From assembly GCA_937895515.1 (NCBI GenBank), contig CALAYS010000082.1:1-35447 (forward strand): a stretch of DNA of 35,447 nucleotides, given 5' to 3'. Source of the DNA: an uncultured bacterium (lineage in GTDB: Bacteria; Patescibacteriota; Minisyncoccia; Phycocordibacterales; UBA9973). The translations under genes were made by a program, and so were the position numbers. The notes under the pieces were generated by a model, which worked only from the letters and a program-made list of their open reading frames with translations, made no database searches and was not told the origin of the DNA. Below are positions 23,228 through 29,222 of this stretch, piece after piece. Positions within the stretch are counted from its first letter, which is position 1, and each line of letters opens with the position of its first letter.

Positions 23228-24508
23228 ATGGACAAAGAAAAACTCAAAAAAGAAAATTCTTTTTCTCAAAATTTAAAAGTTGGGTTTTTCTTAGCGAAAA
23301 GAGATATCAAACGGGCAAATATTTGGACAACAGTTTTAATTGTATCCGTGATGATTTTTACTTTTTTAAATCTAGTCGTTGTTTCGGGTATATTGGTGGG
23401 TCTTATTGAAGGTTCAGAGAACGCCGCTCGCAATTATGGTTCAGGAGATGTTGTTGTTTCAGCCTTTTTAAATAAACCCAATATTGAACATACTCCGGAA
23501 ATTGTTGATATTGTTAAAACTTATCCTGGTTATAAAAGTCATACCGTACGCTATATAGCTTCAGCTAGGGTATCGTCCGACTATCGCTCAACTATTAAAG
23601 ATGGTGATATTCGTAATGGTGCCGGTGGGACATTAACAGGTATTGATGTTAATCAAGAAGAAGCTTTTTCTGGTTTTTCAAAATTCGTAATCCGTGGAGA
23701 AACATTAACTCCAACTGATTTTGATAGTGTTTTAATTGGTAAAAATTTACTTTATGAATTTACCCCTATTGAATCTCCTGGTTTCCAGACTCTTAAAGAT
23801 ATAAAAATTGGTGACCGTGTAAAAGTAACTGTTGGTAAAAATTCTAAAGAATATTATGTAAAGGGTATCTTATCATCCAAGGTTGATCAGTTTGATAATG
23901 TTATTTTGACTGTAGATAGTGAGGTTCGTAAACTTTCAGGACAAGATAATTTAAATGCTGATGGTATCTCAATAAAATTAAAAGATGGTTATACTGATTC
24001 TGGGATGAAACAATTTTTAGTTGATAGTGGAGTAGATGATTATGCTAGAATCCAAACTTTTGATGAAGCTATTCCTAAATTCTTAAAAGATATCAAAGGT
24101 ACATTTGCTATACTTGGTAACGCTATTTCGGGTATTGGTCTAATTGTTGCGTGTATTACAATTTTTATTGTTATCTTTGTTAATGCAATTACCAGAAGAC
24201 GCTTTATTGGTATTTTAAAAGGTATTGGTATTAATAAAAAGGCTATATTGTATTCATATATGATGCAAGCCATGATTTATGCATTTTTAGGAATTGCAAT
24301 TGGTATGGTTTTGACTTTTGCAATAATTAAACCATTCTTTACAGCAAACCCAATTGATTTTCCTTTTTCAGATGGAATACTTGTAGCAACTTTATTTGGT
24401 ACAATCAAGCGTGCAATAATATTGTTAATTGCAACACTTATTGCGGGTTATATTCCAGCTCGGATAGTCGTAAGACAAAACACATTAAGCGCAATCTTAG
24501 GAAGATAA
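23228..24508 (+). CDS. MacB/FtsX-like ABC exporter permease
   Basis: 426 aa. A cytoplasmic N-terminus is followed by helix 1 (about 34-58), a large extracellular periplasmic-core-type domain (about 59-295), and three helices near the C-terminus (about 300-325, 340-365, 385-412). This is the FtsX/MacB topology. The segment RRRFIGILKGIGINKKAILYSYM is the family's coupling region. It acts with the adaptor before it and the ATPase after it, 13 and 5 bases away. Confidence 0.9.
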   Translation: MDKEKLKKENSFSQNLKVGFFLAKRDIKRANIWTTVLIVSVMIFTFLNLVVVSGILVGLIEGSENAARNYGSGDVVVSAFLNKPNIEHTPEIVDIVKTYPGYKSHTVRYIASARVSSDYRSTIKDGDIRNGAGGTLTGIDVNQEEAFSGFSKFVIRGETLTPTDFDSVLIGKNLLYEFTPIESPGFQTLKDIKIGDRVKVTVGKNSKEYYVKGILSSKVDQFDNVILTVDSEVRKLSGQDNLNADGISIKLKDGYTDSGMKQFLVDSGVDDYARIQTFDEAIPKFLKDIKGTFAILGNAISGIGLIVACITIFIVIFVNAITRRRFIGILKGIGINKKAILYSYMMQAMIYAFLGIAIGMVLTFAIIKPFFTANPIDFPFSDGILVATLFGTIKRAIILLIATLIAGYIPARIVVRQNTLSAILGR

Positions 24509-24513
24509 ATTAT

Positions 24514-25191
24514 ATGATACAAGTAAACAAAATTAGTAAAATATTCCAAAGCGGTGATACCGAAATCAGAGCCATTGATGATTTAACTTTTTCTATTCCA
24601 GAGGGACAATTTTTAACAATTTCTGGTAAATCGGGGTCTGGTAAATCAACCCTTCTTTATCAACTAGGGTTACTCGATGAACCAACGCATGGCAGTATTA
24701 AGATTGATAATATTGAAGTTGTTGGGCTTAATGAAGAAGAGCGTACAATGATACGGCTTAATGACTTGGGCTATATTTTCCAAGACTATGCAATTATTCC
24801 ATCATTAACAGCATTGGAAAATGTTGTGGTTCCACTTTTAATGCAAGGCTATACTCAAAAAGAATCTGAAGAAAAAGCAAAACTAGCAATGGAAAAAGTT
24901 GGACTAGGTGATAGATTAAATAACCTACCTTCACAGCTCTCTGGTGGTCAACAGCAACGCGTAGCCATTGCGCGCGCTATAGCTCATAACCCAAAAATTA
25001 TTTTTGCTGACGAGCCAACAGCGAATCTGGATTCCGAAACATCTGACCATATAATTCAAAACTTTTTAGATTTAAATAAAGAAGGTCAAACCATAATTAT
25101 GGTTACCCACGAGCCTGAATATGCCAAACTAGCTGACCGTACTATCTTTTTAGCTGATGGTAAAATCGTTAGCGATGTGATGAATAGGTAA
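24514..25191 (+). CDS. ABC exporter ATP-binding protein (LolD/MacB type)
   Basis: 225-aa nucleotide-binding domain. Walker A GKSGSGKST, Q-loop in YIFQDYAIIPS, signature LSGGQQQRVAIARA, Walker B IIFADEPTANLD, and switch His in MVTHEPEYA. The group (LolD/MacB/FtsE) powers mechanotransmission-type exporters for lipoproteins, peptides or drugs. Completes the adaptor-permease-ATPase operon. Substrate unknown. Confidence 0.96.
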   Translation: MIQVNKISKIFQSGDTEIRAIDDLTFSIPEGQFLTISGKSGSGKSTLLYQLGLLDEPTHGSIKIDNIEVVGLNEEERTMIRLNDLGYIFQDYAIIPSLTALENVVVPLLMQGYTQKESEEKAKLAMEKVGLGDRLNNLPSQLSGGQQQRVAIARAIAHNPKIIFADEPTANLDSETSDHIIQNFLDLNKEGQTIIMVTHEPEYAKLADRTIFLADGKIVSDVMNR

Positions 25192-25195
25192 GCTT

Positions 25196-25283
25196 ATAAA
25201 GCAGAAAATAAGTTAATTTTTCCGTGCGCTACCAACCCTCCTACCCTCCTGCGTACTCAAAATCATCTTATTTTCTGCTTTAT
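25196..25283. repeat. Long stem-loop after the exporter operon (related architecture)
   Basis: A 17-bp perfect outer stem (25196-25212 with 25267-25283, core AAAGCAGAAAATAAG). Then ATTTT/AAAAT (25216-25220 with 25259-25263), and an inner GTGCGC/GCGTAC stem (25224-25229 with 25251-25256) with one G-T pair. Its C-rich loop holds two ACCCTCCT units. The plan (unique long stem, T/A collar, GC inner stem) resembles the elements at 5399 and 5961. Confidence 0.7.
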
Positions 25284-25292
25284 TGAAGCCAT

Positions 25293-25300
25293 GCTATAAT
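25293..25300 (+). promoter_or_regulatory. Extended -10 of the SIMPL gene
   Basis: ATGCTATAAT (TATAAT at 25295-25300, TGN extension) just after the long hairpin; a leader of about 20-25 nt follows. Confidence 0.55.
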
Positions 25301-25328
25301 GTACCTATACTAGTTAATATATATAAAT

Positions 25329-26105
25329 ATGTTTGAAAATAAAAAACTTTTATCAGGTCTTATTATTGTTGCTGGCGTTTGTCTATCAATATTCTTTTTA
25401 GCTAATGCTTATGGATCACTTCGTGGTGACGTTAAAGATAAACCAGTAGCAACTATCTCTGTGTCGGGTGATGGTGAATATTTTGCAATTCCAGATACTG
25501 CCATGTTTACTTTTACAGTACAAAAAGATGGAGCTACTCAAAAAATCGCTAAAGATACAGGTAGTGAAATTATGAATAAAATTTTAGATACTCTTAAAAA
25601 AGATTACAAAATGACAGATAAAGAATTAAAAAATATTGATCTTTCTGTAAATCCTAAGTATGAATATGTCAGTGCTCCTTGTGTTTATGGTGGATACTGC
25701 CCGCCATCAAATTCTAAAATCTCAGGATATACATTTACAAATACTGTAACTGTTAAAATTAGTGATTTAGATAAAGCTGGAGAAATCTCATCAAAATTAG
25801 CTGAACTAGGAGCTACAAATGTAAATGGTCCAAACTTTTCATTAAAAAATGAAGATGATGCAAAAAACCAAGCTCGCACTGATGCTATAAATAAAGCAAA
25901 AGAAAAAGCTAAAGTTCTAGCGGATCAATTAGGTGTAAAACTTGGTAAAATTCAAAGTTTTTCTGAAAATAATGGTGGTGGGGCATACCCAATGTATGAC
26001 AGTGCTATGGTTAGTAGTTTTGCTACAAAATCAGTAGTTCCACAATTGCCAGCAGGGGAAAACAAATATAGTTCAAATGTAACTATTACTTACGAAATAA
26101 AATAA
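25329..26105 (+). CDS. SIMPL-domain (DUF541) exported protein
   Basis: 258 aa. N-terminal membrane helix or signal anchor at about residues 7-27. The SIMPL domain starts ATISVSGDGEYFAIPDTAMFTF and includes ISGYTFTNTVTVKI and ARTDAINKAKEKAKVLADQLGVKLG, the hallmark helix of the family. It ends SSNVTITYEIK. Located outside the membrane; related proteins form ring-like oligomers of unclear purpose. Two hairpins follow the stop. Confidence 0.93.
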   Translation: MFENKKLLSGLIIVAGVCLSIFFLANAYGSLRGDVKDKPVATISVSGDGEYFAIPDTAMFTFTVQKDGATQKIAKDTGSEIMNKILDTLKKDYKMTDKELKNIDLSVNPKYEYVSAPCVYGGYCPPSNSKISGYTFTNTVTVKISDLDKAGEISSKLAELGATNVNGPNFSLKNEDDAKNQARTDAINKAKEKAKVLADQLGVKLGKIQSFSENNGGGAYPMYDSAMVSSFATKSVVPQLPAGENKYSSNVTITYEIK

Positions 26106-26106
26106 C

Positions 26107-26129
26107 ACTTGGTAGTTCAACTACCAAGT
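26107..26129. terminator. Palindrome after the SIMPL gene
   Basis: ACTTGGTAGTT and AACTACCAAGT are perfectly complementary around a single C, so the real loop is a few bases. Only an A-rich stretch follows, so on the plus strand it may protect or pause more than terminate. Confidence 0.65.
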
Positions 26130-26141
26130 AAAATAAAAATT

Positions 26142-26168
26142 GCGTCACCTTAATTGGTGACGCGTTTT
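26142..26168 (+). terminator. Terminator after the SIMPL gene
   Basis: GCGTCACC and GGTGACGC (8 bp) with loop TTAATT, followed by GTTTTTG. Confidence 0.85.
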
Positions 26169-26192
26169 TGTATATTTTTGGTTAGGATTTTA

Positions 26193-26576
26193 TTACAAAA
26201 AAAGATAAACAAGTTTTGGTATTTTCGTTCCTGCTGTAATAAGGGTTTTTCGCCCCTTGTTATTATTTTTGTATAAGGAGTTTATTTTTGTGGATTTGTC
26301 CTCTCCTGGGCTATGGACCTCCATAATAAACTCGTTCTTATACATGTAATGATAATCAGCTGGTAGTACTAGCCAGATTGTATCGTTTCCGGACTGGATT
26401 AGATCCTTTGGGTTTACATTTGGATTTAGGTCAGGGCTGAACCCAAAATTTATAAAGACTGAATCAATTTTAATTGTTCGACTTATAAAGGTTTCAGTGG
26501 TTTGAGCACTTGCTTTTTTACTAAAAAAGCCTAAAAGAACTAGGCCTAAAAAGGCGATTTTGTGTATATTTTTCAT
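26193..26576 (-). CDS. Small secreted protein, unknown
   Basis: 127 aa when started at 26576 (MKNIHK); the longer frame to 26642 adds an unlikely leader in front of the signal. Residues 1-24 are a good signal peptide: a short basic start, the hydrophobic core IAFLGLVLLGFF, and the cleavage motif ASA-Q. The mature part is about 100 residues, beta-rich, with no Cys (TIKIDSVFINFGFSPDLNPNVNPKD) and a Lys-rich C-terminal third. I do not recognise a family. It is transcribed divergently from secE. Confidence 0.65.
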   Translation of the reverse strand: MKNIHKIAFLGLVLLGFFSKKASAQTTETFISRTIKIDSVFINFGFSPDLNPNVNPKDLIQSGNDTIWLVLPADYHYMYKNEFIMEVHSPGEDKSTKINSLYKNNNKGRKTLITAGTKIPKLVYLFL

Positions 26577-26656
26577 ATGTTTCAATTGCCAGTATAATAA
26601 CACATAAAGCTTTATTTGTAAATAATTATTAATTAAACTCATTTATATTAAGGTGT

Positions 26657-26723
26657 TTGACTTTTGGCTCTTTTAGGTGTATATTAGTTTTATAGGGCCC
26701 CGAAAGGGCTTTTAAAAATGCCC
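26657..26723 (+). promoter_or_regulatory. secE-nusG promoter and leader with alternative hairpins
   Basis: A near-consensus promoter: TTGACT (26657-26662), 17-bp spacer, TATATT (26680-26685). The leader starts near 26692 and can form GCCC-CGAAA-GGGC (26697-26709), or GGGC (26706-26709) can pair with GCCC (26720-26723) instead. Confidence 0.7.
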
Positions 26724-26740
26724 GTTAATTTATATATTAT

Positions 26741-26926
26741 ATGGAAAAAATAACCACATATTTAAAGGAAACTAAATTAGAATTAAGTAATGTTGTTTGG
26801 CCAAAATGGCCATTAACTATGACTCACACAGGAATCGTTATTGCGATTGCTCTTGTTGTTGGTTATTTGTGTGGTTTGTTCGATTCTCTTTTTAAAGTTG
26901 GTCTTGCAAAATTGCTTGGTCTTTAA
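26741..26926 (+). CDS. secE: Preprotein translocase subunit SecE
   Basis: 61 aa, single-helix SecE. ITTYLKETKLELSNVVWPKWPLT is the conserved amphipathic region with the invariant VxWP, followed by one membrane helix (about residues 30-50). Partner of SecY and SecG in the translocon. Gene order secE-nusG-rplK is the ancestral bacterial one. Confidence 0.96.
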   Translation: MEKITTYLKETKLELSNVVWPKWPLTMTHTGIVIAIALVVGYLCGLFDSLFKVGLAKLLGL

Positions 26927-26949
26927 TAGTTTAATTTTTTAAATACAAT

Positions 26950-27495
26950 ATGGCTAAACAAGGAGAAGGTGAGCGTAATTGGTACGCAGTACACACATAT
27001 GCTGGATATGAAAATGCGGTTTTAAGAAACCTTCGTCAGCGTATAGACTCATTAGGGATGCAAGATAAAATTTTTAATGTAGTTGTTCCAACAGAAAAGA
27101 AAATAAAAATCAAAGGTAACAAGCGTGTTGAAGTTGAAGAAAAAACTTACCCCGGTTATGTATTAGTTGATATGATCGTAACTGATGATTCATGGTATGT
27201 AGTGCGGAATACTCCACGCGTAACAGGTTTCGTTGGGGCAGGGGTTAACCCAGTTCCACTTAATCAAAAAGAAGTTGATGGTTTGTTTAAATCAATGAAT
27301 AAAACTGAAGAGGCTAAATATACAGCACTTTATTCAATGGATGAACCAATCAAAATCACCGATGGTCCATTTAAAGATTTAGAAGGTATCATTTCAGAAG
27401 TTGATACAATTCATGGAAAAGTAAAAGTCTTAGTTTCACTTTTTGGTCGAGAGACTCCAGTAGAACTTGACTTTTTGCAGGTAAAGAAACTATAG
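26950..27495 (+). CDS. nusG: Transcription termination/antitermination protein NusG
   Basis: 181 aa. NGN domain starting NWYAVHTYAGYENAVLRNL, with VEEKTYPGYVLVDM, VRNTPRVTGFVG, and a C-terminal KOW domain VKITDGPFKDLEGIISEVD...VSLFGRETPVELDFLQV. Standard length. It couples RNA polymerase to the ribosome or Rho. Confidence 0.98.
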   Translation: MAKQGEGERNWYAVHTYAGYENAVLRNLRQRIDSLGMQDKIFNVVVPTEKKIKIKGNKRVEVEEKTYPGYVLVDMIVTDDSWYVVRNTPRVTGFVGAGVNPVPLNQKEVDGLFKSMNKTEEAKYTALYSMDEPIKITDGPFKDLEGIISEVDTIHGKVKVLVSLFGRETPVELDFLQVKKL

Positions 27496-27510
27496 TAGAT
27501 TAATAGACGC

Positions 27511-27551
27511 CTTGGGGCCCGAATTAATGTCGGGGGCACGCTTCTCCCAAG
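27511..27551 (+). promoter_or_regulatory. Structured rplK leader
   Basis: CTTGGG (27511-27516) pairs with CCCAAG (27546-27551). Inside, GCCCGA (27517-27522) pairs with the TCGGG..GC strand (27530-27537) with a two-base bulge. ACGCTTCT is left unpaired. It has no T-run, so it is not a terminator. It is very GC-rich for this genome and lies between nusG and rplK, where ribosomal-protein autoregulation sites are usual. Confidence 0.6.
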
Positions 27552-27572
27552 ACGACAAATAAACAAAAACGT

Positions 27573-27998
27573 ATGGCAAAAAAAATAATTAAAAATGCTA
27601 AATTCTTAGCTCCAGCTGGAAAAGCAACTCCAGCGCCACCACTTGGTCCAGTTCTTGGTCAAGCCGGTGTTAACATTGCAGATTTTTGTGCAAAGTTTAA
27701 TGCTGCATCACAAGAATACATGGGCGAAACAGTTGGTGTAAAACTAACAGTTTACGAAGACCGAACTTATGATTTCGTAATCAAAACTCCTCCTGTAACA
27801 GGAATGATTTTAAAAGCCGCTGGACTTGAAAAAGGTGCTGGGAAACCAGGTACAAGTAAAGCAGGTAAAATCACTCGTGCTCAAGCAGAAGAAATTGCAA
27901 AACGCAAAATGAAGGACTTAAATGCTAAAGACCTTGATGGTGCGGTTAAAATTATTGCAGGTTCAGCTCGTTCTATGGGTATCCAAATGGTTGACTAG
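27573..27998 (+). CDS. rplK: 50S ribosomal protein L11
   Basis: 141 aa. Starts MAKKIIKNAKFLAPAGKATP, with the conserved PPLGPVLGQAGVNIADFCAKFN and the C-terminal rRNA-binding GTSKAGKITRAQAEEIAKRKM and IIAGSARSMGI. Binds the GTPase centre of 23S rRNA. A strong terminator follows directly; rplA (L1), normally next, is absent here. Confidence 0.98.
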   Translation: MAKKIIKNAKFLAPAGKATPAPPLGPVLGQAGVNIADFCAKFNAASQEYMGETVGVKLTVYEDRTYDFVIKTPPVTGMILKAAGLEKGAGKPGTSKAGKITRAQAEEIAKRKMKDLNAKDLDGAVKIIAGSARSMGIQMVD

Positions 27999-28002
27999 TT
28001 TT

Positions 28003-28038
28003 AAAGGGGGCGCCCCGCTATGCGGGGCGCCCCCTTTT
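28003..28038 (+). terminator. Strong GC-rich terminator after rplK
   Basis: AAAGGGGGCGCCCCGC and GCGGGGCGCCCCCTTT form a 16-bp perfect stem with triloop TAT and a T-run. Confidence 0.96.
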
Positions 28039-28058
28039 ATTACCTTATTTTATTATGT

Positions 28059-28064
28059 TATAAT
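28059..28064 (+). promoter_or_regulatory. -10 box, seven bases before the ATG at 28072
   Basis: TATAAT then seven bases and ATG; decides for the start at 28072. Confidence 0.62.
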
Positions 28065-28071
28065 ATTTTAT

Positions 28072-28839
28072 ATGAATCCAACACAAAATTTATCACCCAA
28101 AGAAATATTTTCTTTCGGTTTTACAAACGCTAAAAAGTATTTTTGGCAGTTTCTTTTATGGCTCGTTGTTTATGTTGTTTGTTCCATGATCCCAGTATTA
28201 AATATTTTCGGAGTTATTTATTTATTAATGTCTGGTTATTTTACATTTATTAAAATTGCTCGTGGGGAAGAGGTAACACTTAAAACTTTTTTTACTTGGC
28301 CTAAAAATGGTTTCCGTGCTCTTTGGTCATATATTGTCTACGAACTTGCTTTAATGGCTATGATAGGTATTATGACAGTTCCAGTCGTATTTTTAATGTT
28401 ATCTGGAATAAAAGAACATAGTGTTATTATGATAACCATTGGGGGTATAATCATTTTATTATGTTTCATTGCTTTTATTTATTATGGAATCCGAATGTAC
28501 TTTGCAATCTTTGTATCACTTGAAGACGGTTCTTGGGCTATAGCTAGTATTAAAAAGTCTTGGGAAATAACAAAAGATAAGGTTTGGTCAATTATTTGGG
28601 TTTCTATAGTTTCTATTGGAGTAATGCTTCTTGGAGCTATTGCACTAGGTATTGGACTACTATGGGCAATGCCAACAATAATTATTGCTTGGGCTTATGT
28701 CTATGTTATTTTAGCACCTAAAAATAATGTAATGGCTAATTCTAGTACTGTTATTGAAGTTCAGCCAACAGAAATTCCAGCACACACAGTTACAACTGAA
28801 TCAGTAGTCGAAGATACTAACAGCAATACTACAAATTAA
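28072..28839 (+). CDS. Polytopic membrane protein (DUF975/glycerophosphodiesterase-membrane-like)
   Basis: 255 aa. The open frame extends upstream into rplK, but the -10 box at 28059 and the MNPTQNLSPKEIFSFG start fix the gene at 28072. About six helices; FTNAKKYFWQFLLWLVVYVV, the small-residue turn GYFTFIKIARGEEV, and YFAIFVSLEDGSWAIASIKKSWEITKDKVW are typical of a bacterial membrane family in which a conserved A-I-x-x-S-x-x-L/I-T motif links two helices. The C-terminal 35 residues are Thr/Val/Glu-rich and probably disordered. Function unknown. Confidence 0.75.
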   Translation: MNPTQNLSPKEIFSFGFTNAKKYFWQFLLWLVVYVVCSMIPVLNIFGVIYLLMSGYFTFIKIARGEEVTLKTFFTWPKNGFRALWSYIVYELALMAMIGIMTVPVVFLMLSGIKEHSVIMITIGGIIILLCFIAFIYYGIRMYFAIFVSLEDGSWAIASIKKSWEITKDKVWSIIWVSIVSIGVMLLGAIALGIGLLWAMPTIIIAWAYVYVILAPKNNVMANSSTVIEVQPTEIPAHTVTTESVVEDTNSNTTN

Positions 28840-28840
28840 T

Positions 28841-28996
28841 ATGTTTTTTACTAAAGTTTTAGCTACAATTCAATCAATCGGTTATGTTTATTTTGCTTTA
28901 ATCATTATTGCTGACATAATCTTGTGGAAAATTCATCCAGTTCTTGGAGTTTTGGGTGTACTTTTTACTTTTGCTTTTCTTTTAGGTTGGTTTTAG
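28841..28996 (+). CDS. 51-residue membrane protein
   Basis: A short frame starting 1 base after the previous stop: begins MFFTKVLATIQSIGYV and ends FAFLLGWF with TAG. It has two hydrophobic stretches (about residues 14-28 and 33-50) separated by WKIHP. Tight coupling to the preceding gene and clean membrane character support a real gene, perhaps a partner of the preceding membrane protein. No family recognised. Confidence 0.6.
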   Translation: MFFTKVLATIQSIGYVYFALIIIADIILWKIHPVLGVLGVLFTFAFLLGWF

Positions 28997-29037
28997 AATT
29001 CTTCTTTACTTTTTTTAAAATTCCAAAAAATTTTTGT

Positions 29038-29069
29038 GAAAAAATGCTTTCAAATGAGAGCGTTTTTTC
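29038..29069 (+). terminator. Terminator before the nrd operon
   Basis: GAAAAAATGC (29038-29047) and GCGTTTTTTC (29060-29069) pair over 10 positions with one G-T; the T6 in the right arm acts as U-tract. Confidence 0.7.
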
Positions 29070-29129
29070 GCTTTACTTGACGAGAGTGTTTTATTAATCT
29101 TAAAAGTAAAAAATAGGGTAAAAATGTAG

Positions 29130-29167
29130 TTATCCACAGTTTTTTTAGGTCAAATTTTTGGTATGAT
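29130..29167 (+). promoter_or_regulatory. DnaA box next to the nrdA promoter
   Basis: TTATCCACA (29130-29138) is a perfect DnaA 9-mer, ending one base before the expected -35 position of a promoter with -10 TATGAT (29162-29167). A leader of about 48 nt follows. In E. coli DnaA regulates nrdAB from boxes near the promoter. Only one box was seen here. Confidence 0.55.
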
Positions 29168-29222
29168 GATAGTCCAAGGGGATACAAAATTAATTATTAG
29201 TGATAATTTTTTATAAATACAA

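Noticed and set aside
27922..28071. Longer start for the membrane protein at 28072
   Set aside because: The extension overlaps the end of rplK and the terminator; a -10 box sits before 28072.
28997..29222. NrdR boxes upstream of nrdA
   Set aside because: No pair of ACA-rich palindromic 16-mers is present; only the DnaA box stands out.
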